A model generated the notes under the pieces. It did not search any database and was not told the DNA's origin. It worked only from the letters and a program-made list of their open reading frames with translations. A DNA stretch of 64,000 nt, from the NCBI RefSeq assembly GCF_029257255.1, contig NZ_JARICI010000036.1, forward strand, positions 1 to 64,000, given 5' to 3'. The stretch's first letter is position 1, and the number at the start of each line of letters is the position of its first letter. A program made the translations under genes and the position numbers. Source of the DNA: Sporosarcina sp. (lineage in GTDB: Bacteria; Bacillota; Bacilli; Bacillales_A; Planococcaceae). Positions 27,023-36,099 of this stretch are shown in pieces.

Positions 27023-28201
27023 ATGAAGAAAACGATACTCTTGCTGATGTCTGTGCAATTCTTTGTTTATTTGGGGTTCGGCATCATCATTCCTATTTTA
27101 CCGGAAGTTATCTTAGCAGAAGGCTATTCGGAAGTGCACGTTGGCGGATTGCTGACTATTTATGCACTGTCCTCATTTTTCACTGCGCCGTTGTGGGGGG
27201 CGCTGTCTGACCGCACAGGCAGAAAGAAATTAATCATGATTGGATTGCTCGGATTCAGCGTCAGCTTCTTTTTATTCGCTGTATTCATGCATCATCTATT
27301 ACTGCTGTATGTTTCGCGTATTGTCGGGGGTATTTTCTCTGGTGCACTGTACACGGCAGTTACAGGCTTTGTAGCTGATTTGACCACAGAAGATAATCGC
27401 AATAAGTATATGGGGCTTCTCGGTATGTCAATTGGACTCGGTTTCATTTTCGGTCCGGCAATCGGCGGAATTCTCGGGAACATCCATCTGCAAGTTCCCT
27501 TTATTGCTTCGGGGGCTCTGACGCTTTTATTGACAGTTTATGCATTCGTCATCTTGAAAGAGCCGGAAAGACACAGTTCTGCAAATAAACGGGCTATACT
27601 GCCAAAAGGCGCTTCAACACTTTGGACGTATCGTATTCGCTATCTATTTATCACTTCATTTATCATTACCTTTTTATTGGCGGGAGTGGAGTCGACTTTC
27701 CAGCTGTTCCAGATCGATAAAATTCATATCACACCTCTGCAGCTCGGCTATTTATTCATGGCTAGCGGTTTAGTTGATGCCGCGATTCAGGGCGGAGTCG
27801 TGCGGCGGGTAAAGAACGGGCAGGAAACGACTTGGATTATTGTCGCCCAAATCGTTACGGCAATCGGCTTATGTTTAATTCCATTTTCAATGAACTTGAT
27901 TTGGGCGGGCTTCGCGATGAGTGTATTCACAGCAGGAAACGCACTTGTCAGGACCGTACTCGTTTCGTTGACAACGAAAGAAGCTGGCGGGATGTATGGA
28001 ACGGCCGCAGGTCTTTCCTACTCAATGGATAATATGGGACGGATCATCGGACCGTTGCTGTTTACGTGGATCTTCACGATGCAGGCAGGAAATATGTATT
28101 TCGTTTCCGCTGTCATTGCCCTTTTATCCATCATTCTTGTATGGTTTTTCAAGAAATCTAAACACTCGTTGAAAGAGGCTGACGCTTCTAAATACGCATA
28201 G
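27023..28201 (+). CDS. MFS multidrug-type efflux transporter
   Basis: This is a 392-residue twelve-helix MFS protein. Motif A reads GALSDRTGRKKLIMIG near residue 60, and the motif C-like GLGFIFGPAIGGILG near 137 points to a drug/H+ antiporter. It resembles B. subtilis YwoG-type or TetA-related exporters, but the substrate cannot be read from sequence. It is a single gene between the copper operon terminator and cls. Confidence 0.82.
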   Translation: MKKTILLLMSVQFFVYLGFGIIIPILPEVILAEGYSEVHVGGLLTIYALSSFFTAPLWGALSDRTGRKKLIMIGLLGFSVSFFLFAVFMHHLLLLYVSRIVGGIFSGALYTAVTGFVADLTTEDNRNKYMGLLGMSIGLGFIFGPAIGGILGNIHLQVPFIASGALTLLLTVYAFVILKEPERHSSANKRAILPKGASTLWTYRIRYLFITSFIITFLLAGVESTFQLFQIDKIHITPLQLGYLFMASGLVDAAIQGGVVRRVKNGQETTWIIVAQIVTAIGLCLIPFSMNLIWAGFAMSVFTAGNALVRTVLVSLTTKEAGGMYGTAAGLSYSMDNMGRIIGPLLFTWIFTMQAGNMYFVSAVIALLSIILVWFFKKSKHSLKEADASKYA

Positions 28202-28292
28202 GCTTTATCATGTAACACGCTCAGTTATCCTTTCTTTTCCTGCTAACTCCGATATACTATAGGAATAGCATAACGTTCATAGGAGGAAGCTT

Positions 28293-29744
28293 ATGACGCA
28301 AGTGATTAGTATAATGATCACAAGTACGCTGATCATTAACATATTTTTAGCAATTGCTTTAATCTTTCTCGAGCGCAGAGATCCGGCGAGTACATGGGCA
28401 TGGCTCCTGGTCTTATTTTTCATACCGATCTTCGGATTCCTAATTTATTTATTGCTGGGTCGGCAATTGAGGGAAAAGCATTTATTCCGCTGGGAAGGCA
28501 GGAATAAGATTGGAATTGAAAAACTTATCGATTATCAGCTCGTGGCGATAGAAGATGAGTCCTTTGAATTTTTAAAGACAGACACAGAAGATTATTACGA
28601 TATGATCTATCTTCATTTGAAAAACAACCATTCGGTTCTTACACAGGATAATGATGTGCAAATTTTTGCGGACGGAAAAGAAAAGTTCGAAGCTTTGATA
28701 GAAGATTTGGAGAATGCGAAAGATCATATCCACATCCAGTACTATATCTTCCGTCTCGATGGCATCGGAACACGAATCGTAGATATTTTGTGCCGCAAAG
28801 CGAAAGCGGGTGTCAAGGTTCGCATGCTGTATGACGATATCGGTTCCAGAGGACTGCGCATCAAACATCTTCAGAAACTAACAGAAAGCGGAGGAGAAGT
28901 GGCCGCCTTCTTCCCCGCCATCTTACCTTTAATCAATCCGCGGCTGAATTATCGAAATCACCGCAAGCTCGTCATTATCGACGGACGGATTGGCTACATC
29001 GGAGGATTTAATGTCGGTGATGAATATCTTGGATTGAGCAAGAAGTTCGGCTACTGGCGTGACACGCATCTGCGAATGGAAGGAAGCGCCGTGCATCCGA
29101 TGCAGACGCGCTTTATTCTGGATTGGAATCAGGCTGCCGAAAAAACAAATATTCAATATGATGAGCGTTTTTTTCCGGCTATTCCGCGTAAAGGGACTGT
29201 CGGAGTACAGATTGTTTCGAGTGGACCAGACTCTGAATGGGAAGATATTAAAGACGGCTATCTGAAGATGATTTTCCTGGCGAAAGAGTATATCTATATT
29301 CAAACACCTTACTTCATTCCCGACGTCAGCGTGTTGGATGCCCTGCGGATTGCTTGTTTATCAGGCGTAGATGTCCGCATTATGATTCCTAATAAGCCTG
29401 ATCACATGTTTGTTTATTGGGCAACGTATTCAAATATTGGTCTTTTGCTAAAGGCTGGTGCAACCGTATATATTTACGAAAATGGTTTCATTCATTCGAA
29501 GCAAATTGTCGTGGACGATAAAGTGTCCACTGTAGGAACAGCAAACTTTGACGTACGAAGCTTCCGTTTGAATTTTGAAGTGAATGCCTTTATCTATGAT
29601 CGAGAAAAGTCTCATGAACTGGCGGAAATCTTCGAGAAGGACATTCAGATCTGCACCGAGCTGACATATGAAGACTATCTTAACCGCGAGCGTTTCATTA
29701 AGATAAAAGAATCTGTTTCCCGATTATTGTCACCCATTTTATAA
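28293..29744 (+). CDS. cls: Cardiolipin synthase
   Basis: This is a 483-residue phospholipase D superfamily enzyme. Two N-terminal membrane helices are followed by two HKD motifs, HRKLVIIDGRIGYIGGFN near residue 225 and HSKQIVVDDKVSTVGTANFD near 405 (20 residues). It joins two phosphatidylglycerols to cardiolipin at the membrane. AGGAGG precedes the ATG. It is monocistronic with a shared bidirectional terminator. Confidence 0.95.
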   Translation: MTQVISIMITSTLIINIFLAIALIFLERRDPASTWAWLLVLFFIPIFGFLIYLLLGRQLREKHLFRWEGRNKIGIEKLIDYQLVAIEDESFEFLKTDTEDYYDMIYLHLKNNHSVLTQDNDVQIFADGKEKFEALIEDLENAKDHIHIQYYIFRLDGIGTRIVDILCRKAKAGVKVRMLYDDIGSRGLRIKHLQKLTESGGEVAAFFPAILPLINPRLNYRNHRKLVIIDGRIGYIGGFNVGDEYLGLSKKFGYWRDTHLRMEGSAVHPMQTRFILDWNQAAEKTNIQYDERFFPAIPRKGTVGVQIVSSGPDSEWEDIKDGYLKMIFLAKEYIYIQTPYFIPDVSVLDALRIACLSGVDVRIMIPNKPDHMFVYWATYSNIGLLLKAGATVYIYENGFIHSKQIVVDDKVSTVGTANFDVRSFRLNFEVNAFIYDREKSHELAEIFEKDIQICTELTYEDYLNRERFIKIKESVSRLLSPIL

Positions 29745-29745
29745 T

Positions 29746-29792
29746 AAAAAAAGCTGTCCGTTACGTCGTCTTGACGTGTCGGACAGCTTTTT
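29746..29792. terminator. Bidirectional terminator between cls and the VanY-type gene
   Basis: AAAAAGCTGTCCG pairs with CGGACAGCTTTTT (13 bp), with an inner ACGTC/GACGT stem. T-runs on both strands serve cls (plus) and the carboxypeptidase gene (minus). Confidence 0.9.
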
Positions 29793-29798
29793 AATTGT

Positions 29799-30722
29799 TT
29801 ATCGAATTCCCAAAAACTCTTCCAATGTAATATTTCGTTTAAAAATTTGCTCTGCCTTATCCTTGCCTACATAGCGATAGTGCCAGGATTCGTGCATGTA
29901 GCCCGTGATATTTTCTTTACCTTCCGGATAGCGAAGGATAAAGCCGTATTTATAGGCATTCGCCCCCAGCCATCTCGCTGCTTCTGTATCTCCGAATGAA
30001 GTAGACGCCCAGTGCTTCTCGTGATTGACTTCTCCAATATCAAAAGCCAACCCCGTCTGATGCTCTGAATAACCCGGCCGAGCACTATAGCTGTCGGCTG
30101 CTTCCACGCCATCTCTCTCTACATAGCGGTTATATAACGTCACTTGATAGTCGTAAGAACGGTACGTACTGAACGCCTGCAGATTAATCCCTGAAGTTAA
30201 CGCGGCTGCCGCCAATTCATCAAAGGCAGCTCTTGCTTCTTTGCTTTCTCCAGGTGCAAAATCTTTCGGCATCGGAAATTGCTTATTCGCAATTAATACA
30301 CCTTTTACATATTTCGGTTCCTTCGGCAGCTGCTGTCCTTCAATATAACCTGTAGGACTGGACGGTTTCTTCTCCGCTTCCACCGGTTTTCCCGGCTTTT
30401 CTGCTGGCTTTTCCTTTTCCGGTAAAGCAGGAGCCTTTTCTATATCTTTTAACGGTGCTTCTGTTGCTTCATCCGAATTCCCTTCGTCCGTTTCAATACC
30501 TCCGGATTTCGGTTCTTCTGGATTTGGCTCAACTTCTAAGAACTCGTCAGGACGGTCTGTATCTCCCTTCAGACTTTCAATCGCCTGCTTTACGTTCCAT
30601 CCGTTTGCAGCAATCCATATGATGCTTCCCGCCAAAATTACTAAAATGAGCCCTGCTATTATATTGGTCCATTTATTTGTTTTATTCCGTTTTCGAGTAG
30701 AAAATCTTCCTCTTTTTTTCAT
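29799..30722 (-). CDS. D-Ala-D-Ala carboxypeptidase, VanY/M15B family
   Basis: A 307-residue protein with a cytoplasmic basic start, one membrane anchor (about residues 18-38), a long acidic and proline-rich linker (about 55-125) and a C-terminal M15B peptidase domain. Zinc ligands are visible in YSEHQTGLAFDIGE and MHESWHYRYVG. It should trim the terminal D-Ala of peptidoglycan stem peptides outside the cell. No vanA/B-type resistance genes accompany it, so a housekeeping role is likely. It diverges from an MFS gene. Confidence 0.9.
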   Translation of the reverse strand: MKKRGRFSTRKRNKTNKWTNIIAGLILVILAGSIIWIAANGWNVKQAIESLKGDTDRPDEFLEVEPNPEEPKSGGIETDEGNSDEATEAPLKDIEKAPALPEKEKPAEKPGKPVEAEKKPSSPTGYIEGQQLPKEPKYVKGVLIANKQFPMPKDFAPGESKEARAAFDELAAAALTSGINLQAFSTYRSYDYQVTLYNRYVERDGVEAADSYSARPGYSEHQTGLAFDIGEVNHEKHWASTSFGDTEAARWLGANAYKYGFILRYPEGKENITGYMHESWHYRYVGKDKAEQIFKRNITLEEFLGIR

Positions 30723-30900
30723 AACCAGTTACCCTGCTTTCTTTCTTTATCCCCTGTCAAACTACAATTCCCCTTATCCGCACAAAATAGATTTGTGCTT
30801 TCTCTTTTTCACTAGTGTATCATCATTTCTCTTTTTCGTCTGTCTATGCTAGTATTTTCTAAACTAGTACTTAATGAAATCTATTGTGAGGTTATTACAT

Positions 30901-32061
30901 TTGAACAATCAACGTTGGCTTTCTATGAGCTTTTTTGTATTTTTCTTTACGTGGGGCATTTTTCTGCCTTATTGGACAGGCTGGCTGACTTCCGCAAAAG
31001 GTCTATCTGTAACAGACGCGAGTATTATTATGGGAGCCGGCATGATTGCCCGTTCATTCTCCACGTTTTTCTTATTCCCGCTCGCTATGCGGAATCTGTC
31101 ACTCCTGAGGGTCATGCGCTGGACGACGCTTCTATCTTTTCTCATCGCCCTTGCCTATTTGCCTGAAAGCCCTTTTTATGTATTATTTGGATTGACTGTT
31201 CTTTTCAGTGCGGTGTATCCTGTCATTTTGCCGAGCGTAGAAAGTGGCGCTTCGCTGCTGATGCAGGTCGAACGAATTCACTATGGCAAAAGCCGTTCAT
31301 TTGGTTCAATCGGCTATACCATCGCACTCTTACTGATCGGTGTGGCGACTGCCATTTGGAATGAACAGGCGATCCTATATATGATGATTGTCGGTTTGGC
31401 TGCTGCATTATGGTTTTTCTACCGGCAGGCACCGGTTGCTTTGCTGCAGCCCCCAGTAAAGACTCCTACCAGAGATACTGGACAGCTAAGGGCCCTTTTC
31501 GCCAATAAACCGTTTGTCTTAGTGCTCCTCATCGCCATCCTGTTGCAAGGTGCACATGCTTCCTACTACAATTATGGTTTTATTTTCTTGGATGGTATGG
31601 GAATTAACGGTTTTTATATCGGTATTATTTTGAATATCGCTGTGCTGTTTGAAATTATATTTTTCACACAGGCGGATCGTTTATTGGCAAATGTCAGAAC
31701 ATCTACCATCTTTTTAATTGCCGCTGCAGGTTCCACTGTACGCTGGATTGCTATATTCCTTTTCCCTGTAACAAGTGTTTTTATTGCTACGCAGGTTCTG
31801 CATTCTGTTTCTTTCGGCATGGCGCATTTTGCCTTTATACAATATATTTCAAAAACCTTACCGCACACGCTGATTGCCTCTGCACAAGGTGTGTATGCAG
31901 CCGTTGCAATGAGTCTTAGTGTCGCCATCCTGACATTCCCTGCCGGCTATCTGTACGACCTGTCGCCGCGCTACGCTTTCTTGAGCATGGCGGTCTGTTC
32001 CATTGCCGCATTATTTCTTATTTTATTGTCAAAACAACGTCTTACTCCGACAGACAAATAA
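30901..32061 (+). CDS. MFS transporter, HcaT/nucleoside-type (MFS_1-like)
   Basis: This 386-residue twelve-helix protein resembles the 3-phenylpropionate (HcaT) and YwbF-type MFS group, with the opening FFVFFFTWGIFLPYWTGWL (19 residues) and the central ALFANKPFVLVLLIAILLQG (20 residues) of the second half. Substrate is unknown. I use a TTG start, 8 nt after GTGAGG, over an ATG nine codons upstream without a ribosome binding site. It is a single gene ending in a strong terminator. Confidence 0.78.
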   Translation: MNNQRWLSMSFFVFFFTWGIFLPYWTGWLTSAKGLSVTDASIIMGAGMIARSFSTFFLFPLAMRNLSLLRVMRWTTLLSFLIALAYLPESPFYVLFGLTVLFSAVYPVILPSVESGASLLMQVERIHYGKSRSFGSIGYTIALLLIGVATAIWNEQAILYMMIVGLAAALWFFYRQAPVALLQPPVKTPTRDTGQLRALFANKPFVLVLLIAILLQGAHASYYNYGFIFLDGMGINGFYIGIILNIAVLFEIIFFTQADRLLANVRTSTIFLIAAAGSTVRWIAIFLFPVTSVFIATQVLHSVSFGMAHFAFIQYISKTLPHTLIASAQGVYAAVAMSLSVAILTFPAGYLYDLSPRYAFLSMAVCSIAALFLILLSKQRLTPTDK

Positions 32062-32099
32062 AAGGAAAGGCCGAACCAGCGGCCTTTCCTTTTTGTTTT
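32061..32099. terminator. Terminator after the MFS gene, probably bidirectional
   Basis: AAAGGAAAGGCCG and CGGCCTTTCCTTT form a perfect 13-bp stem around a 6-nt loop, with T-rich flank on the plus strand. A-rich sequence on the other side suits the convergent small gene. Confidence 0.9.
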
Positions 32100-32348
32100 T
32101 TAAAACTTCCATATGTACATCAAGGTGCCGATTGATCCTGCAGCAAAAAACATCGACAGCCATAGCATCCATTTTGACTCCTTAGCAAGCCCTTGGTTTT
32201 TATACATGACGGCACGTGCTGCGTTCGTTAATGTGAACATGATCAGCATGGAAAGAATTGCAAACTCCAGATTTAGCTTAATGATAAAATATAACGAGAC
32301 AGCAGCAGACGCTGCAATCGCTGCCCCCATGATCCATTTTGCTTTCAT
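32100..32348 (-). CDS. Small integral membrane protein, unknown
   Basis: This 82-residue protein has about three hydrophobic helices (residues 5-22, 30-48 and 60-79) separated by short basic loops (RAVMYKNQG, KESK). AAGGA lies 7 nt before the ATG. I do not recognise a characterised family. It is convergent with the MFS gene and shares its terminator; nothing around it suggests a role. Confidence 0.7.
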   Translation of the reverse strand: MKAKWIMGAAIAASAAVSLYFIIKLNLEFAILSMLIMFTLTNAARAVMYKNQGLAKESKWMLWLSMFFAAGSIGTLMYIWKF

Positions 32349-32487
32349 ACGCTCTTCCTTTCTGCTTCAGACATCCGTCGGAGGCTTTTATCTGAATTCA
32401 CCTGTTGTTTGAGCACCTACTGAGCAGAAAAAACTCTGCATTCATCTCACCAACTAATAATAGTGGCTGTTTTCTGCTGGATATAGA

Positions 32488-32514
32488 TAAAAAAGCCAGT
32501 TTGCACCGGCTTTT
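32488..32514 (-). terminator. Terminator after yidC
   Basis: On the minus strand AAAAGCCGGT and ACTGGCTTTT form a 10-bp stem with one mismatch around a 4-nt loop, followed by TTTTTT. It begins 8 bp past the yidC stop. Confidence 0.75.
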
Positions 32515-32521
32515 CATGTCT

Positions 32522-33313
32522 TTATTTTTCTTCTGCCACTGGCGTATCAACATGCTTATAGTAAAATTTACGTCCAAGATACGTCTGGAATATTAGAAGC
32601 AAACCACCGACTGCCCAGTATAATGGGAGAGCGGCCATGACCGTATAAGAAATAAACATAATCATAATCGGTGACATGTAAATAAACAGTTTCATCTGCT
32701 TCTGTTGTTGCTCCGGCATTGTCCATAAAGACACGCGTGCCTGAACAAAATAGACAGCCCCTGCTACAAGCATCATGATAATATCCGGCTCACCTAATTT
32801 AAACCATAAAAATACATGGTTTTTCACTTCAGATGGTGCATATAGGATTGCAAAATACAGGCCCATAATAATTGGCATCTGAATTACAAGCGGTAAACAC
32901 CCCATATTCAGAGGATTGACTCCATGTTTAGAGTAAAGTCCCATCATTTCTTGCTGCAACTTCATTTGCTCTTCTTTATTATCCGACTCTTTAGATGCCT
33001 TCATACGCTTTTGGATATCTTCCATTTCCGGCCGTAGTGCATCCATCTTAATTTTCATTTCTTGCTGAGATTTATAGTTCTTCAGCATTAGAGGCATTAG
33101 AATTAAACGAATCGCCACAGTAATTAGGATAATCGCAAAACCGTAGTTGCCGTTAAACATTTCTCCAAGATAATGAAGAAGCCACTCCATCGGACGTACA
33201 AACGTACTGTAGAAAAACCCTGTCTTATTTTCCACCCCAGAACAACCGCTCAAAAACACAGCAGTAATAGCCAACAAACTTACAAACCCTATTCTCTTCT
33301 TCAATGATTTCAC
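32522..33313 (-). CDS. yidC: Membrane protein insertase YidC/OxaA
   Basis: This is a 263-residue lipoprotein-type YidC with signal peptide and lipobox VFLSGC near residue 20, followed by the five-helix insertase core; the hydrophilic-groove helix is in NYGFAIILITVAIRLILMPL (20 residues) with the conserved arginine. YidC inserts and folds inner membrane proteins with or without SecYEG. It stands alone, not in an rpmH-rnpA-jag cluster, so it is more likely the second YidC (YqjG type in B. subtilis) than the SpoIIIJ copy. Confidence 0.92.
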   Translation of the reverse strand: MKSLKKRIGFVSLLAITAVFLSGCSGVENKTGFFYSTFVRPMEWLLHYLGEMFNGNYGFAIILITVAIRLILMPLMLKNYKSQQEMKIKMDALRPEMEDIQKRMKASKESDNKEEQMKLQQEMMGLYSKHGVNPLNMGCLPLVIQMPIIMGLYFAILYAPSEVKNHVFLWFKLGEPDIIMMLVAGAVYFVQARVSLWTMPEQQQKQMKLFIYMSPIMIMFISYTVMAALPLYWAVGGLLLIFQTYLGRKFYYKHVDTPVAEEK

Positions 33314-33361
33314 CTACGCTATCTCAAACTAAAGAAAAGTATACAGCAAATGGCTTAAAAT

Positions 33362-34144
33362 TCACAGTGAATCATCTTTTTTTACATCAAATTGAAAGTA
33401 ATTTCCGTCCAAATATTTACGGAAACGCCGAGGCGTCAAACCCGTATACTTTTTAAACACGCGGGTAAAATAACTTTGATTACAGAAATGAAATCTTTCT
33501 GCGATATCCGCAATCTTCTGATCAGTGAAACGCAAATAGTATTGTACTTCTTCTATCTTTCGAATTGTAATGAATTCTACAAGTGTGACGCCTGTACATT
33601 CACGAAAAATCCTTGAGAGATGACTAGTACTTACATTAAAGAGTTTGGCAATTTCCTCAACTACAAGTTGCTCCTCTAAATTTTCATTTATGTATTCAAT
33701 TACACCATTTACTGTTCCATGCGATAGTGAGGGTGCTTCTTTTTCCTTCAATACATACCAATAAAATTCTATTAACTCATCACCAATTTCATTCGCATTC
33801 ATTGCAGTTAAATTTTCTTCTACTAATTCAACGCACTTTCCACTGAAGGTAAACGCATTCTTCTCATTTAATATAGCCTCTTCTTTCAATCGTCTCGTAA
33901 CCAATGAAGAGAGTACTATAAAATAATATTGAATCACTTTAATGGAAAATTCAGGAGTATGCAAGGATAAAATTTGTTGGATCTCTCTGAGTGTATCGCG
34001 GGCCCCATCTCTTTCCAAATTAAAAATTTGCCTTAGAAGCTGCTCTTCTAAATGAAAGAAAGTCTTCGCCTCTTTTGCACTGTTTTCTTTTTCTACAGCA
34101 CTTATCAATTCGAGACTTACAACTTCTGTTTTTTTACTAGTCAT
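33362..34144 (-). CDS. AraC family transcriptional regulator
   Basis: This is a 260-residue regulator with a helical N-terminal region of unknown ligand and a C-terminal AraC domain with two helix-turn-helix units: VVEEIAKLFNVSTSHLSRIF near residue 175 (20 residues) and KIADIAERFHFCNQSYFTRVF from about 223. GGAGTG lies 6 nt before the chosen ATG. The gene is visibly more AT-rich than its neighbours and no obvious target operon lies beside it, so recent acquisition is possible. Its own upstream sequence contains an isolated GGGTAA without a fitting partner box. Confidence 0.85.
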   Translation of the reverse strand: MTSKKTEVVSLELISAVEKENSAKEAKTFFHLEEQLLRQIFNLERDGARDTLREIQQILSLHTPEFSIKVIQYYFIVLSSLVTRRLKEEAILNEKNAFTFSGKCVELVEENLTAMNANEIGDELIEFYWYVLKEKEAPSLSHGTVNGVIEYINENLEEQLVVEEIAKLFNVSTSHLSRIFRECTGVTLVEFITIRKIEEVQYYLRFTDQKIADIAERFHFCNQSYFTRVFKKYTGLTPRRFRKYLDGNYFQFDVKKDDSL

Positions 34145-34265
34145 GAGTATCACTCCACTCATTTGCTCTATATCTACTTGTCATGACGAAACATTATATG
34201 TAAATCATTTTACCTGATTACCCAGATTTATCTACTGTTTCTATATTTACTGACATATATAGATT

Positions 34266-34293
34266 AAAGCGCCCCTTAAAAAGAGGCGCTTTT
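34266..34293. terminator. Terminator between ytxH-like and araC genes
   Basis: AAAGCGCC and GGCGCTTT form an 8-bp stem extended by weaker pairs around an A-rich loop. T-runs flank both sides but are short. Confidence 0.55.
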
Positions 34294-34311
34294 AGTAAGA
34301 AATTGCTTATT

Positions 34312-34698
34312 TTATTTATTGGTCTTTTCTGCCTCTTTGGTGGATTCATCTTTGCTGTAAAGTGGTTCATTATCCGAGGTGTCTTTTTGCTTTTTGTAGA
34401 GGCCGTCTTTCTCTGAAGCCTTTTTATCAGGATCCTGAACTTCTTGGTTATAGTAATGAACACTTGTCTGAGCACCTTCTGATACCATATTGTTATCGTC
34501 GAGATCTCGGGGATCAGAATGTCCCACTTTTTCAGCCGATTGATCGACCAGCTGATTGTTATTCATAAACGAATCCAGCTTACCTTTTAACGTACTGACT
34601 GTTTCCATTGCTTTGTCGCGATTTTCCTTTTTGCTGAAATATGCATACGCACCAGCTGCCAGGGTTGCCATTAATAATCCATTTGATTTTTTAGCCAT
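34312..34698 (-). CDS. YtxH-like general stress protein
   Basis: This 128-residue protein starts with a short hydrophobic segment (GLLMATLAAGAYAYFS) followed by a charged amphipathic helix (KKENRDKAMETVSTLKGKL) as in YtxH-type proteins, then a long disordered polar tail rich in D, K, S and E. YtxH proteins in Bacillus are SigB-controlled; here a SigB-type promoter (34741-34765) precedes the gene. GGAGG is 9 nt before the chosen ATG. The biochemical role of the family is unknown. Confidence 0.75.
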   Translation of the reverse strand: MAKKSNGLLMATLAAGAYAYFSKKENRDKAMETVSTLKGKLDSFMNNNQLVDQSAEKVGHSDPRDLDDNNMVSEGAQTSVHYYNQEVQDPDKKASEKDGLYKKQKDTSDNEPLYSKDESTKEAEKTNK

Positions 34699-34740
34699 GT
34701 ATACCATCCTCCGTCGTAATTAATTGTCTTAAGCTTAATA

Positions 34741-34765
34741 TACCCGACGGCTGTAGTTTCAAACG
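34741..34765 (-). promoter_or_regulatory. SigB-type promoter of the ytxH-like gene
   Basis: On the minus strand GTTTGA is followed after exactly 13 bp by GGGTAT, the same spacing and -10 as the rsbV promoter. It lies about 45 bp before the ytxH-like start. Confidence 0.8.
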
Positions 34766-34980
34766 TAATCCGAGTGAGTTAGTTACTTAGTGTTTCTATT
34801 TAGGTCAAGCTTGTGACATTACATGAAAATACCGGCTACATAGCTATTTGATGAGTCTGAACAGAACAACCATACGCTAGACGAATTGCCAGAATAGTAT
34901 ATTTCATTTTCATGACATCGTAGTTTTGAGACAGCTAATTTGATATACTAAATAGAAAGAAGGTTAGGAGTGAGATTGCC

Positions 34981-35478
34981 ATGATTAGACACATGACGTT
35001 AGAAGATATTAAGGATGTTCAATATATTGCCCTCACCTCGTGGCGTCACATGTTTCAGGAACATATCCCACTGGAAGTGCTCGAGGCTTTTATTGACCGC
35101 TCCTACTCCGAATTAATGTTGCGCAAACAGCTGGAAAAAACGACTATACTGATTGCCACCGATTCGCAAGGACTTCCTGTAGGTTATCTGAGCTACACGC
35201 CAATCGATGAAGACGGAGAGTGTGAGGTGACGGCTCTTCATGTGCTCCCTTCGCATCTTGAAAGCGGCTACGAAGAACTGCTTCTGACTGCAGCATTAGA
35301 GCTTCTCCATCAAGCAAATTGTATTGATGTATATATTGATGAACAAGCAAATGAACTGCAAAATTTCTATTTGGAACAAGGATTCGTGCTCGTTGAGTCT
35401 TTCCCGGAAATATTCGAAGGTATTCCTGTCGAGACTGCCCACTTCTCCCTTCCAGTGAACCAGCTTGTCTATACGTAA
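34981..35478 (+). CDS. GNAT family N-acetyltransferase
   Basis: This 165-residue protein has the GNAT fold outline: an N-terminal strand-helix start (MIRHMTLEDIKDVQYIALTS, 20 residues), central strands VGYLSYTPIDEDGECEV and VTALHVLPSHLESGYEELL where the acetyl-CoA loop lacks the usual Q/RxxGxG/A sequence, and the terminal NFYLEQGFVLVESF. The degenerate CoA loop makes activity uncertain. The stop codon lies inside a perfect 20-bp terminator stem. Substrate unknown. Confidence 0.75.
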   Translation: MIRHMTLEDIKDVQYIALTSWRHMFQEHIPLEVLEAFIDRSYSELMLRKQLEKTTILIATDSQGLPVGYLSYTPIDEDGECEVTALHVLPSHLESGYEELLLTAALELLHQANCIDVYIDEQANELQNFYLEQGFVLVESFPEIFEGIPVETAHFSLPVNQLVYT

Positions 35479-35514
35479 AAACCCATTCTCCTGTGAGAAT
35501 GGGTTTTTACGTAT
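35471..35514. terminator. Perfect 20-bp bidirectional terminator
   Basis: The arms 35471-35490 and 35495-35514 are perfectly complementary around a 4-nt loop and include five A on the left and five T on the right. The stop codon of the plus gene (35476-35478) is inside the left arm; the convergent DUF4064 gene ends 5 bp beyond. Confidence 0.93.
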
Positions 35515-35518
35515 GTCA

Positions 35519-35983
35519 TCAGCTCATCCAAGTTGTTTCAGCGGCTGCATGTTCCGGTTCAGGTGCAAGCGGCGGCTTCTTTGTCAGGCAAAGAATGCCT
35601 GCTATATAGAGCAGAATTGAAGTCAGAGAGATTATTCCTCCAAACAACCCCGCGACAATAAATAAGATACCTGCCGCCTTCGGATTGGAACTGTTCCATA
35701 TTTTAATAGTGCCGAAAATATTCAGCACCAGACTGATGAACGCTGCAATTACAGCAATCCAGATGAGTACATAGAACGAGTCTACCATGCTGATCATAAC
35801 ATCCACCTCAGAAGGTGTAAACGTTCCGTCACCGGACAAAACTCCCCTCATCTCATCCTGGAAACCGGGTTCTGAAACTGCCGCGCTCATAAACAATGCT
35901 ACAAGAACAGACCCCGCCAGACCGATTCCTGTAAAGATCGCAGCTGTAATTGACAGTGCTCTTTCTGCTGTGCGATTAATCAT
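35519..35983 (-). CDS. DUF4064 family membrane protein
   Basis: This 154-residue protein has four hydrophobic helices: one near residues 12-35, then after an extracytoplasmic loop with FTPSEVDVM a group near 75-140. It starts NRTAERALSITAAIFTGIGL after the initial M-I (20 residues), the usual opening of DUF4064 proteins. AAGGATG lies about 8 nt before the chosen ATG; an ATG 17 codons upstream has no ribosome binding site and would add a basic extension. Function of the family is unknown. Confidence 0.78.
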   Translation of the reverse strand: MINRTAERALSITAAIFTGIGLAGSVLVALFMSAAVSEPGFQDEMRGVLSGDGTFTPSEVDVMISMVDSFYVLIWIAVIAAFISLVLNIFGTIKIWNSSNPKAAGILFIVAGLFGGIISLTSILLYIAGILCLTKKPPLAPEPEHAAAETTWMS

Positions 35984-36099
35984 ATCTACATCATCCTTTT
36001 CTGCCGGTTTACTTCTCTTATACTTATACGCCAAGTAAATGAAAAGGTTTCAAAAAAGTGATGCAGAAAACTTACTGAATAATAATCAGTATATTAGCC

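Noticed and set aside
34200-34220. SigB promoter of the araC gene (GGGTAA on the minus strand)
   Set aside because: No GTTT-type box lies 12-15 bp upstream of it.
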